Shown here one piece after another: positions 17,984 through 26,884 of a stretch of 64,000 bases of DNA. The DNA is taken from assembly GCF_004331695.1 (NCBI RefSeq), contig NZ_SJSL01000007.1, positions 168,443-232,442 on the forward strand, in the 5' to 3' direction. Position numbers and translations under genes: made by a program. The notes beneath the pieces were generated by a model that saw only the letters and a list, made by a program, of their open reading frames with translations, had not been told where the DNA came from and ran no database searches. This stretch comes from Pedobacter psychroterrae. Lineage in GTDB: Bacteria > Bacteroidota > Bacteroidia > Sphingobacteriales > Sphingobacteriaceae. Position 1 is the stretch's first letter. Every line of letters starts with the position of its first letter.

Positions 17984-20900
17984 TTAAAAGTTAATAGATA
18001 AACCACCAGTAATGGTGCGTTGAATTGGAAAATTATAGATTGAACCAGCCGATTCAGGATCTCCCAGCTTATAATTGGTAAAAGTAAGCAGGTTCTGTGC
18101 ATTCACATTCAGACGGCATTCCCTTATTCCCAGCACCTTGATAAATTGTGAAGGGAGTGACCAGGAAACTGCCAGTGTTTTCAGTCTCACATAATAGGTG
18201 TTGCTGTATGCAGCGTCGGAAGTCGCGAATGCTGTACCCACATTGGATACACTACCAAAACTGGTTGCCAACCGTTGCATCTCCGTTTTGTCTCCAGGGT
18301 TCTTCCACCACTTGTCATACATAATAGCAGGCAGATTTTCCATTCTTCCCGGTACGCCAAAAGAATAGAGTCCTCCCAAGTAGTTTTTCGTCATCTGCTC
18401 CGCAAACTGCATGAAGATCGACAAGCTAAATCCTTTGTACGTCAGCGTATTGTCCATACCTCCAGTATATTTAGGATCAAGATCAAACAATGGCTGTGCG
18501 TCACCGCCAGCAGATATGTGATTGCTGTTTACGCTGGACGTTGCCGTACCATCCTTTTTATAAAACTCATACAGTCCAGTCGTTTCGTTCAGGCCCTTAA
18601 AGCGGTAACCCTGGAAAATAGTGGTACTCTTACCAATCTCATATACAGTGGTGTAAGGCGACGTATCCAATTTAGGGAATGCGATTAACTTGTTGTTACC
18701 AAAGGAGATGTTGAAGCTGGTAGTCCATCTGAGGTTTCCGCTGCTTAAATTGGTAGAACGAACACTCAATTCCACACCGCTATTCTCCACGACGGCAGGA
18801 AAGTTTCCTGTCACACTTGTGAATCCGGTAATGGCTGGTAGCGTATATGGCACCAGCTGGTCGCTCATCCGGCTTCTGTACCATGTTGCGTTGGTCACAA
18901 TTTTATCGTCCAGGAATCCCAGTTCCAATGTGGTATTCAAGCTCTTCTTCAAGCTCCAGCTGTATCCTGAGTTGAACAAATTGGAGGGAGTATACGCTCT
19001 TACACCCTGGAATGACGAATACTGACCGTCGATGGCGTAAAATGGCTGGTAAAGATAAGGAGCAACTCCATCAGAGCCAGTAGTTCCATAGTTCGCTGAT
19101 AGCTTACCAAAGCTCAGGAAAGGAAGTGTTTCCATCACACCCTTTTCTTCAGAAAAGATCCATCCCAAACCTGCTGAGGCAAAATTACCAAACTGCTTTC
19201 CGGGACCAAAGTTGCTTGACCCATCCCTTCTACCAGAGAAGGTAGCGATGTATTTGCGGTCGTAGATGTAGTTGATCCGGCCAAATCCTGCAACATATTT
19301 ATAGATACTATTACTGGCAAATGCTCTGATTGTTGCGGGGTCAGCTCCGTTGATGGATCCCAGCAAGTCGTCATTAGCATAACGTGAGCCACTGAGTAAG
19401 TCAGAATTGCTCAGTGACTTTTTGTAAGTCCCTCCCAGAAGCAGTGAAAGTTCGCCCCTTCCGATTACCAGCTTATAGTCAGCCTGCGGCTCAATGTTTA
19501 TAGTCTGAAAAACAGTATTATCAAATGTCGCACTTGCAACTGATTGAAGGCCACCTGGCTCCTGCACAGAAAGAGGTCTTGCGCCGTAGCGGGAACCGTT
19601 TGTACGGCTATAGCCTACAAGGGTGCCTAAGGTAAGATCTGGTAATACCTGGAACGATACTTTCAGATAATCGTTGAGGTTGTGAGACTGTATATTTGCC
19701 GGCTGGCGCAAAAAGCTATATTGTTGGAAGCTACTTAGCCCGTAACTCTTATATCTCCATGTTAATCCTCCATTCTCATCCATCAGCGCTGGAAAGTTTG
19801 GCGCCATGGTCATTGCATTCAATACGTTTGGTCTGGAGCTTGCGGTATTTTTAGTGTACGAATAATCGGCACCAAACTGTGCGGTGAGCTTATTGTTCGG
19901 GCTCTTGTAAGTATAGTTGCTATGCAGTGAAATGCGGTCATCAGCAAAGTCGCCCGGGAAGTTGTAGGAGTTAGTAGTGTATCCGCCCGACAGATAAAAC
20001 GAGGAATTTTGTTGTCCGCCGCTCAATGAGGCATGCACATTGGTAAAGCCAGATGAGTTATTAAAGAACTCATCATACCAATCTGTATAACGGCCAACTG
20101 TATCGAACACTAAAAGATCTGGATAGCTGTTTACGTTAGTAGCAGGAGTGATTATTACGTTGCTGGACAGTAGCGACTGTCGCCGCATTTCAAGATACTG
20201 TTGTGAATTCATCATCTCGAGCGGTCGCGCTACCGCATTCACGCCGGTATTGCTGGTTATGCTTAGACCGGGTTTCCCTTGCTTTCCTTTTTTGGTGGTG
20301 ATAAGGATCACACCGTTTGCACCCTGGGAACCATAGATGGAGGTAGCATCGGCATCTCTAAGCACCGAGATGCTCTCAATGTCTGCAGGATTGATATTGC
20401 CAATGGCACTAATTCCATTTCCGGGGATAACGTTCTCCTGGTTGGAGCTGAGGCCAAGCGTAAGGAGATTTCCAAGACTGCCGTTCTGAGGGGCAAAGGG
20501 TACGCCATCTATGATGAACAAAGGCTCGTCTAGTGGCTTCATTGCAAACCTAGAAGGCGTGCGTGCCAGGCTATTCTGTCCCCTGATCTGGGCCTTCACC
20601 ACTGACCCTGGTGCACCGTTTGTAGGCGTAATCACCAACCCTGCCACCTGTCCCTGTAAGGCAAGCAGTAGGTTTGTTACTGGTTGCCGTTCTATAATCG
20701 CTGCGTCAATTGTCGTGACAGATCCGACGCTGAATCTCCGGGTGTTGGTACCATACCCAATCACCTGGAGCTGATCGAGTTCAGAGGTAGCCTGTAGCAG
20801 CATGAATCTAAGTTCAGGTGTTCCCGCTGCAATGTCTAGCGTCCGCTCCATTCTTTGATATCCAATATAAGTGATGATCGCCTTATAAGTTCCTGTAGGA

Positions 20901-21436
20901 ATAGCAGAAAATTTAAACTTTCCGGAGTTGTCGGTAAGTACATGGTAAGTTTTTGTCCCTTTCAAGGTTACAGATGCTCCTGGAAGGGCCAGACCCAGAC
21001 TATCTGTTACGATACCTGTTACATCAACATTAACAGCCTGAAACCGGGCGATGATATTATCTATCATTGAAGGCTGCTCCTTCTTTTTGATGGTGACAAT
21101 CTTATTCGTTATTTCATAGATCAGATCAAGTCCGTTCAGGGTACTCGCCAATGCCTCTTCCAGACTGGCATCGTTTAACACCACAGTTACCTTTTGATTG
21201 TTCATTATTGCTTTGGTATCTGAGAGGATATCATAGCCACTTTGCTTTCTGATCTCCCTGAGTACCTCTCTTAGCGGAGCATTCCGCTGATTCAAATTGA
21301 TTAGCTGGCCAAACGACGATGCGCTGACTTGCATAAGTGATGCTATTATGATTACGGTGGCTAATCGCATAATAAGCAGGAGTTTATGGTACAATTTCAA
21401 GGCTGTACCAGTTTTTTTGGTATAAATTAAATACAT
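17984..21436 (-). CDS. SusC/RagA TonB-dependent transporter with N-terminal STN domain
   Basis: A 1150-residue outer-membrane transporter. After the signal peptide (about 1-45) come an STN domain (LREVLREIRKQSGYDIL ... NGLDLIYEITNKIVTI, about 52-120), a carboxypeptidase-regulatory-like domain (VTGIVTDSLGLALPGASVTLKGT), a plug (IDGVPFAPQ..., SISVLRDADATSIYGSQGANGVILITTKKGK) and a barrel ending GGLSINF. The STN domain normally talks to a FecR anti-sigma factor, and fecR and ECF sigma genes lie directly upstream. This is therefore a signal-transducing receptor that reports ligand binding to its own sigma factor. It heads a run through SusD, ABC and MutS-like genes. Confidence 0.94.
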   Translation of the reverse strand: MYLIYTKKTGTALKLYHKLLLIMRLATVIIIASLMQVSASSFGQLINLNQRNAPLREVLREIRKQSGYDILSDTKAIMNNQKVTVVLNDASLEEALASTLNGLDLIYEITNKIVTIKKKEQPSMIDNIIARFQAVNVDVTGIVTDSLGLALPGASVTLKGTKTYHVLTDNSGKFKFSAIPTGTYKAIITYIGYQRMERTLDIAAGTPELRFMLLQATSELDQLQVIGYGTNTRRFSVGSVTTIDAAIIERQPVTNLLLALQGQVAGLVITPTNGAPGSVVKAQIRGQNSLARTPSRFAMKPLDEPLFIIDGVPFAPQNGSLGNLLTLGLSSNQENVIPGNGISAIGNINPADIESISVLRDADATSIYGSQGANGVILITTKKGKQGKPGLSITSNTGVNAVARPLEMMNSQQYLEMRRQSLLSSNVIITPATNVNSYPDLLVFDTVGRYTDWYDEFFNNSSGFTNVHASLSGGQQNSSFYLSGGYTTNSYNFPGDFADDRISLHSNYTYKSPNNKLTAQFGADYSYTKNTASSRPNVLNAMTMAPNFPALMDENGGLTWRYKSYGLSSFQQYSFLRQPANIQSHNLNDYLKVSFQVLPDLTLGTLVGYSRTNGSRYGARPLSVQEPGGLQSVASATFDNTVFQTINIEPQADYKLVIGRGELSLLLGGTYKKSLSNSDLLSGSRYANDDLLGSINGADPATIRAFASNSIYKYVAGFGRINYIYDRKYIATFSGRRDGSSNFGPGKQFGNFASAGLGWIFSEEKGVMETLPFLSFGKLSANYGTTGSDGVAPYLYQPFYAIDGQYSSFQGVRAYTPSNLFNSGYSWSLKKSLNTTLELGFLDDKIVTNATWYRSRMSDQLVPYTLPAITGFTSVTGNFPAVVENSGVELSVRSTNLSSGNLRWTTSFNISFGNNKLIAFPKLDTSPYTTVYEIGKSTTIFQGYRFKGLNETTGLYEFYKKDGTATSSVNSNHISAGGDAQPLFDLDPKYTGGMDNTLTYKGFSLSIFMQFAEQMTKNYLGGLYSFGVPGRMENLPAIMYDKWWKNPGDKTEMQRLATSFGSVSNVGTAFATSDAAYSNTYYVRLKTLAVSWSLPSQFIKVLGIRECRLNVNAQNLLTFTNYKLGDPESAGSIYNFPIQRTITGGLSINF

Positions 21437-21531
21437 TTACGTTTAGTTTGGTTCTATACAGTCAGCTTTGGGCCTGAGAAACTTTCGGCTTTCTGTGGGT
21501 TAAACATTTGATTTTATTGAATGTCCAAATT

Positions 21532-21560
21532 CAAACCAGGGGTGCTTCACTTCTGGTTTG
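21532..21560 (-). promoter_or_regulatory. Small hairpin in the fecR-susC spacer
   Basis: CAAACCAG and CTGGTTTG form a perfect 8-bp stem with a 13-base loop, about midway in the 215-bp space between fecR and the SusC gene. No T run follows on the minus strand, so it is not a simple terminator. It may adjust read-through or message stability. Confidence 0.3.
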
Positions 21561-21651
21561 CTTATTTATAAGTTAATTTTTCCTGCTTCTCCTTTCATTT
21601 TTTTGATTTTATTTTGAGTACCTCATATGATTTTGCCATAGGTAGACATGG

Positions 21652-22812
21652 TTATTTTACTACATATATTTTCCTGCCTTCTACGCGGAAATGAACTCTT
21701 CCCAACGATTGGATGGATTGCAGAACTACGGACAGTTTCTTGTTTCTTGATATCCATCCGACGGTCTGGAAGTCTGTATTAACATCTTCATCATAAACCA
21801 CTTCTACGTCATACCAGCGCGAAATTTCTCGCATCGCCTGCCTGAAGTTTAATTCGTTTAAGTTGAAGTCTCCTTTTTTCCAGTCTGTGATCTGATCGAT
21901 GTCCGCCTTCTTTACAACAATATCTGCGGCAGTCGTGACTGCCTGTTCACCAGGCTTTATTAACCGATAGCTCTCTCCTGAGCGAACCTTTACGGAACCC
22001 TCGATAAGTGTAGTAGCCACGACTGCCTCATCGCGGTAGCTGCTCACGTTAAATTGTGTTCCTAGAACTTCGATGTCTTGTTTACTTGTTTGCACAATGA
22101 AGGGGTGCACCTTGTCTTTCGCCACCTGAAAGTATGCTTCCCCATGGAGCGCCACCATGCGCTTGCCGCTTTTCATAAGACCTGCAGAATAGGTTAAGCT
22201 TGACCCTGAATTGAGCCATACCGTCGACCCGTCAGGCAATTTCAATTGGTAGGTCTCACGATTGGCAGTCGACAAGGTATTAATAGCAGAACTGCTGTCT
22301 GCAGACTTAATTTCGTAGATTAACTCGCCATTTGGAGCTTTAGAGATGACCACACCAGCTTCATTGGCAATTTCGCCTTCCGCAGCAGCTGTCAGTCTGA
22401 CTTTTTTACCGCTGGCTAAAGTTAGTGTTGCGCCTACACGTCCGGGGGCTATGTCGTGTCTACTCAGCATCTCGAGACTACTTTTGTGTTTTTGGTAATT
22501 AATGAAATAAACACCGATAACTATAAAAGCAACGGCAGCAGCAGCGGCCACGACCTTTGGCCACAATCTTACCGGCTTGGAAAACTTTTCTGAGTGGTTA
22601 AGAATCTGCTCGTAGGCTATATCAAACCTTTCCGGATCAAGCATCGTCAAGTCCTGATCGGTAAAATCAGACCATCTACCGTCGAGTTCCACTCCAAGAA
22701 TGTCGTAGGATTCAGGATTTTTCAGTTCCGCCTGCAGTTCCCGCCATTCGCTGGTAGTAATGCTTTGGTCTTTGAATTTCCTGTAAAGCAGAATTAGTCT
22801 TTCTATGTTCAT
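21652..22812 (-). CDS. FecR-family anti-sigma factor
   Basis: A 386-residue single-pass inner-membrane protein. The cytoplasmic N-terminal part (1-84) would hold the sigma factor. One helix lies at about 86-105 (VVAAAAAVAFIVIGVYFIN). The periplasmic FecR domain follows (TYQLKLPDGSTVWLNSGSSLTYSAGL ... FQVAKDKVHPFIVQTSKQDIEVLGTQFNVSSY), and a C-terminal DUF4974-type domain receives the signal from the STN domain of the transporter (NFRQAMREISRWYDVEVVYD). It stands between the ECF sigma gene (309 bases upstream) and the SusC gene (215 bases downstream), the usual order for this system. Confidence 0.95.
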   Translation of the reverse strand: MNIERLILLYRKFKDQSITTSEWRELQAELKNPESYDILGVELDGRWSDFTDQDLTMLDPERFDIAYEQILNHSEKFSKPVRLWPKVVAAAAAVAFIVIGVYFINYQKHKSSLEMLSRHDIAPGRVGATLTLASGKKVRLTAAAEGEIANEAGVVISKAPNGELIYEIKSADSSSAINTLSTANRETYQLKLPDGSTVWLNSGSSLTYSAGLMKSGKRMVALHGEAYFQVAKDKVHPFIVQTSKQDIEVLGTQFNVSSYRDEAVVATTLIEGSVKVRSGESYRLIKPGEQAVTTAADIVVKKADIDQITDWKKGDFNLNELNFRQAMREISRWYDVEVVYDEDVNTDFQTVGWISRNKKLSVVLQSIQSLGRVHFRVEGRKIYVVK

Positions 22813-23121
22813 CCGTAATTAAGGTTTTGATAACGATGATTTAATATCCCCCCTTAACTAAGAGACAGCTGAGAATGTGCAGCTAGGTAACGGTTGTTAA
22901 AATAAATTGAAAAGCTCTGTTTTATATTATACTGTTGTATCGTGATACCAAGCGGGAAGGAGCATCAGTTCTATTGCGGAATTAAGGGATGATTTTTGCC
23001 GAAACCCCCATTGATGAGCGCTACCTGGTGATGATTTCAAAAACGACCCCATCTATGCACTATTACCGTTGGCCTATTGCTAAGACGAGGGGTCTCTGTA
23101 ATTAACGTTTCTTGAGAAAAA
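22813..23121. other. Sigma-fecR spacer, no gene seen
   Basis: This 309-bp space holds no convincing reading frame. A dyad GTATC-GT-GATAC lies at 22937-22948, and a G-rich block lies about 40 bases before the fecR start. A promoter read by the cognate sigma factor would be expected here, but its sequence is not known to me. Confidence 0.5.
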
Positions 23122-23748
23122 CTAAAAATGAAAATACTGCGCCCAAAAAGGGGAAACTTTATAAATGATGAGCAAAACAGCTAAATCCGTATGAGCAGAC
23201 ACATAGGCGCGAAGAAAGCGCACAGCGAGTTTCATGTGAGTCTGGACCGTTGATGGCGCTAAATCGAGCTTCAATGCAATCTCACCATATTTCAAACCTT
23301 GCTCCTGATAAAGCTGGTAAACCAGTTTCTGCTGAGCCGGCAAAGCAGCAATCCCGCTTTCCAAAACCTTACGTATGTCATTGAGCATGATCTCCTCCTC
23401 TGTTCCATTATCAATATCCAGAAATGACTCCGCACGTTCGGCATTTGTCTTAAACTCCAACTTGATTCTAGAAAGCACATTCAGTGAACGATTCCTCGTC
23501 AATTTTAGCAGGTAGGCATCCAAATTATTGATGTTTTCCAGCTCCGGACCCAAAAGCCACAATTTGAGCATGGTTTCCTGCATCACCTCCTCCGCATGCT
23601 CTTCAGAATTTAAAATGCTTTGTGAGAATAAAAATACGCGCCTTGCATACCTATCATAAATAATTTTAAATGCACGTTGATCACAGGCTGCTATTTTTGA
23701 AAGCAAATCCCTTTCCTCGGCAATTGTCTTTTCATCTTTCAGGTGCAT
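23122..23748 (-). CDS. ECF-type RNA polymerase sigma factor (Bacteroidota FecI-like)
   Basis: A 208-residue sigma-70 family factor. Region 2 is at about 20-90 (AFKIIYDRYARRVFLFSQSILNSEEHAEEVMQETMLKLW), and region 4 is at about 130-185 (ALPAQQKLVYQLYQEQGLKYGEIALKLDLAPSTVQTHMKLAVRFLR). A short hydrophobic C-terminal tail (DLAVLLIIYKVSPFWAQYF) is common in the Bacteroidota group paired with FecR. It directs polymerase to the fecR and susC promoters when released by FecR. The start ATG at 23748 is preferred, with a good promoter candidate 44-72 bases upstream. Confidence 0.94.
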   Translation of the reverse strand: MHLKDEKTIAEERDLLSKIAACDQRAFKIIYDRYARRVFLFSQSILNSEEHAEEVMQETMLKLWLLGPELENINNLDAYLLKLTRNRSLNVLSRIKLEFKTNAERAESFLDIDNGTEEEIMLNDIRKVLESGIAALPAQQKLVYQLYQEQGLKYGEIALKLDLAPSTVQTHMKLAVRFLRAYVSAHTDLAVLLIIYKVSPFWAQYFHF

Positions 23749-24431
23749 GGAAAATCAGTTAGTTAAGATTTCAAAAGCAGGTCATGGATACTAAATGTAC
23801 AAAATCAATGGCAATATCAATAAATTTATAGAGAAAAAGCAAGGTCGTGTTACAAAAAACTTTCTACATGATAATCAGGCACCCACACGAATCCCGATCT
23901 GCTTAAAATATTCCTGCATCGCACTGACTAGGGCAGTTTTGTTGTAAGGTTAAAGCTGATGACTACTTTTCCGAAATTAAGATAACGGCTTAGATAAGTT
24001 TTTCTCGTGCATAAATTAAGATCCCGCCGGTCTTGACTGGAAAGCAGGGTTAAAAATTAAAATTTTAAATATGATTTTAGACATTATGTTTCAAATAACC
24101 TGAGTTTAAATTATGGTGTAAATTCAATTTACAATTTTAATCCAGGAACAATCCGACAGTTTCGAGCGAGTTCGGCTGTCAATCCAGACTAGTTGGCCAT
24201 AAAATATGATTTTGAAAATGCCGGACTCATAAATCAAGCGTCCGTTGGATAGCAGGGGTCTTTAGCGAACGCAGATAAATCTCGTCAATAGCTTTAATAT
24301 TGAACTGTTTGACCTCTTGAAAAAGTAAAAATAATTTATTAATTGCTTTCTTCTAAAATTCTCGAAAAGCCCCTAACTGAGCCGGCGATGATTAAATCTA
24401 TTGCCTCAAACTCATCCGCCGATTCTATAGC
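23749..24431. other. AT-rich 683-bp spacer
   Basis: No intact gene is seen between the sigma factor start and the end of the orphan lipoprotein gene. It holds the sigma promoter candidate (23792-23820), a 15-bp palindrome GTAAATT-C-AATTTAC at 24118-24132, and near its right end (24339-24430) an open but start-less minus-strand tail ending GFSRILEESN that resembles the one at 9293. Confidence 0.5.
23792..23820 (-). promoter_or_regulatory. Candidate promoter of the ECF sigma gene
   Basis: On the minus strand TATTG (-33) is followed by 18 bp and TACATTTA, one base off the TAnnTTTG -7 consensus of Bacteroidota. It predicts a leader of about 37 bases. Confidence 0.45.
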
Positions 24432-26171
24432 TTAATTACAGTCCATTGAAAGTACTCCGACAATATTGATCGTATTGGACGTTCCATTATAGGTGGTCAC
24501 CACACTAAAATTCTCAGCAGCAGCAGGTATATCCATGCTGGCCTTTTTGATCGGGAATGTTCCGGTACTGTAAGCCTTACCCTGGTAAGTGGCGCTGATC
24601 TTATACTGATGGCCGACAATTAATTTCATTACCCCACCCGGCTGATCTATGGCACCGCTTTTTACATATACATAAATATATTTTTTATCTGTAATATCAT
24701 TAATCGTCACCCAGGAATTCAAAGGCGCAACTATGTTCTTACCAATGCATTTTCCTGTAAACTCTGCGCTTATGTTGATGTATTCTGGGGGTCCGGTTGG
24801 TCCGGGCGGAACAGTAGGCACAACAGGATCCGGAACAGTTATATTTACATTGATACTGCTGGCCGTACGAGGGTCAAATACTGCACTTTCGCCAAGAGTT
24901 TTTCCCTTAGCATCAATTACGACAACTTTCGCATTACCAATATCAGGTACTGTGACAAGCCCAAAACCATATTTGCCGGTCACACTGGTATATGTTGTAG
25001 TTCCGTTTAAAATCTTTCCTTGTCTGAAAAACTCCTTTTCTGGTGTGTACCTGGGTAAATTAGTCAGATAAGTCCCTTTAGAGGTCTGCAACTGAACAGT
25101 ATGTAAACCTGTCCAGCTGGCTTTATTAGGTAAAAAATTAATGGCCAGGTCGCGGTTGATGAATCCAAGAACTGCAGATTTACGCCAGGCAAGATTCCAG
25201 GTAGAAGTATATGGGATGCTGTAGTTCGCTACAAGTTTGCCGTTGGCGCTCGTTGCTACTATGGCTGTATATGTAGTCGGCTTGTACGAACCTGAGGCAC
25301 CCTCCCAAAGCGGGATTACATCGCCTGCTTTAACGGGCGATTTGGTATCCGGATTTGTGATATTAATGGCCAGTTCCTGGCTAACCTGCAAGGGCTGCGA
25401 GAAATGCCTCACGGCTGTTTCCCCTGCCAGCATTGCGGTTCTCACCAGGCCAGCAGTGGTATAGCTCACGCCGCCCGGAATTGCGTTGCCATCTTTGTCA
25501 ACTCCGTTGATGTCTGTAAGCCCTTTAGGAAAAGTTGCAGCCAGAGAGGTGGCTGAAAGGCCATATAAGGTCAGGGTAGATTTCAACAGATTGGCATCAA
25601 TTATTTTTTTACTTGCATCCAGCATTTCTGTACCCAATGGAATGTTTACGGATACAGTCTGTGCCAGTTTTAAATTCACGGGTGTGGATAAAGTTAATTG
25701 CTCAGTGGTTACGCCGTGGCTTAGCAGTGTTTCTATCTCGAATGTCGAGGTGCCGTCTACCGGTTTTACATATTTACTTAGCGGTATCCTGTACATCAAG
25801 GCTGAATCTGTAGTGATGACAATTTTTTTATTTACTTGTGCATAACCTGTTATGTCAGCGTTAACAATAAATACGATGGGGTTTTGTTCAGTCGGTTTGG
25901 CATCTGACTTTAATGCCAGGCTCATCATGCCTTCTACTGCTTTAAATTTAGTACCTCCGGTACCCATCTGCACCAATGCAGAGTCTTTTCCTGAAATGCT
26001 GACCTCAAAATCACCCAGAGGAGCCCCACCGGAATTGTCAAAATGCACCAGCAAGGGTGATTTGAACAGGGTGCTTGTATTTATGTTAATGATTATATCC
26101 TGAGCTGGGTTTTTACATCCGGATACAGCTAAAACAAACAAGGAAAGTATGGGAAGGAAGAATCTATACAT
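24432..26171 (-). CDS. Large lipoprotein of unknown function
   Basis: A 579-residue lipoprotein. The lipobox is AVSGC with Cys19. The mature chain is almost wholly beta: repeated Ig-like segments such as SPLLVHFDNSGGAPLGDFEVSISG, NPIVFIVNADITGYAQVNKKIVITTDSALMYRIPLSK and a carboxypeptidase-regulatory-like portion (GKYGFGLVTVPDIGNAKVVVIDAKGKTLGESAVFDP). A proline-rich linker, PDPVVPTVPPGPTGPPE, precedes a C-terminal domain of about 105 residues. It is probably attached to the outer membrane and perhaps surface-exposed. It stands alone on the minus strand, upstream of the sigma/fecR cluster but separated from it by 683 bp. No family is recognised. Confidence 0.8.
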   Translation of the reverse strand: MYRFFLPILSLFVLAVSGCKNPAQDIIININTSTLFKSPLLVHFDNSGGAPLGDFEVSISGKDSALVQMGTGGTKFKAVEGMMSLALKSDAKPTEQNPIVFIVNADITGYAQVNKKIVITTDSALMYRIPLSKYVKPVDGTSTFEIETLLSHGVTTEQLTLSTPVNLKLAQTVSVNIPLGTEMLDASKKIIDANLLKSTLTLYGLSATSLAATFPKGLTDINGVDKDGNAIPGGVSYTTAGLVRTAMLAGETAVRHFSQPLQVSQELAINITNPDTKSPVKAGDVIPLWEGASGSYKPTTYTAIVATSANGKLVANYSIPYTSTWNLAWRKSAVLGFINRDLAINFLPNKASWTGLHTVQLQTSKGTYLTNLPRYTPEKEFFRQGKILNGTTTYTSVTGKYGFGLVTVPDIGNAKVVVIDAKGKTLGESAVFDPRTASSINVNITVPDPVVPTVPPGPTGPPEYINISAEFTGKCIGKNIVAPLNSWVTINDITDKKYIYVYVKSGAIDQPGGVMKLIVGHQYKISATYQGKAYSTGTFPIKKASMDIPAAAENFSVVTTYNGTSNTINIVGVLSMDCN

Positions 26172-26298
26172 ATTAATACAAACTTAGTAAAAGGGTTTTA
26201 AGTTTTAGTTATTTTAAAATCAACAACTTATGAATTCTTAAATAGTTCCGCTTATTAACTAGTTATACGGAAAAAAGAATATTTTAGTATGTTTAACC

Positions 26299-26772
26299 AT
26301 GATTGAAATTTACACCGATGGGGCAGCAAGCGGAAATCCCGGACCCGGAGGATATGGAGTGATCTTGCGGTCAGGCGCTCATTATAAAGAATTGAGTGGT
26401 GGTTTTCGCATGACAACAAACAACAGAATGGAGCTTTTGGCTGTGATAACAGGCCTGAATGCAATTAAGGCCCCCGGTCAACAGGTAACCGTTTTTTCTG
26501 ATTCTAAATATGTGATTGATTCGGTAGATAAGAAATGGGTGTTCGGATGGGTAAAAACAGGATTTAAAGGCAAAAAAAACAAAGATCTCTGGATGCGTTT
26601 TCTTAACGTCTATAAATTGCACATTGTGAAATTTGTTTGGATCAAAGGACACAACAATCATCCTGAAAATGAGCGCTGCGATGAACTTGCTGTAGCTGCG
26701 TCAAAAAACAGGTCGGCCCTTGCCATTGATGCGGAATTTGAAGCAGAACAAAATAAGGCGGGCTTTCTGTAA
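26299..26772 (+). CDS. rnhA: Ribonuclease HI
   Basis: A 157-residue RNase H1 that cleaves RNA in RNA-DNA hybrids. It has the opening IYTDGAASGNPGPGGYG with catalytic Asp7, Glu45 in NNRMELLAV, Asp68 in VFSDSKYVID, the substrate-handle region KKWVFGWVKTGFKGKKNKDLW, His118 in IKGHNNHPENERCD and Asp128. All active-site residues are in place and the length is normal. It is a stand-alone housekeeping gene divergent from the orphan lipoprotein gene. The first 12 bases before the ATG contain a TATGTTTA element too close to be its -7 box unless the message is nearly leaderless. Confidence 0.97.
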   Translation: MIEIYTDGAASGNPGPGGYGVILRSGAHYKELSGGFRMTTNNRMELLAVITGLNAIKAPGQQVTVFSDSKYVIDSVDKKWVFGWVKTGFKGKKNKDLWMRFLNVYKLHIVKFVWIKGHNNHPENERCDELAVAASKNRSALAIDAEFEAEQNKAGFL

Positions 26773-26841
26773 AGTCTCATCAGGATGTACTAAGCCTATA
26801 AATTTAGTAGTGGCATTAATTTTTTGATAAATTTCGTTATC

Positions 26842-26853
26842 ATGTTTGTACAT
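26842..26853 (+). promoter_or_regulatory. Candidate GntR operator before GH92
   Basis: ATGTTTGTACAT lies 31 bases before the GH92 start. It is the exact reverse complement of the motif at 32694-32705 and close to those at 32593-32604 and 45629-45637. It contains a CATGTTTG element, one base off the -7 consensus, so a repressor here would block polymerase. Confidence 0.6.
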
Positions 26854-26884
26854 ATTCAAACAAATTAGTTAAATTTATCTAATT

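Noticed and set aside
17974..18102. Upstream start of the first SusD gene
   Set aside because: It would overlap the SusC gene and place 43 residues ahead of a normal lipoprotein signal peptide.
22937..22948. Dyad GTATC-GT-GATAC as an operator of the sigma/fecR system
   Set aside because: A single short palindrome without a second copy in the window; too weak to claim as a site.
24339..24431. Read-through extension of the 579-residue lipoprotein (30 further open codons after its stop)
   Set aside because: No recoding signal is visible and the extension resembles another intergenic tail, not lipoprotein sequence.
26288..26295. TATGTTTA as the rnhA -7 box and GntR-like site
   Set aside because: It is three bases from the start codon, so it would need a leaderless message, and it lacks the TACAT half of the operator.
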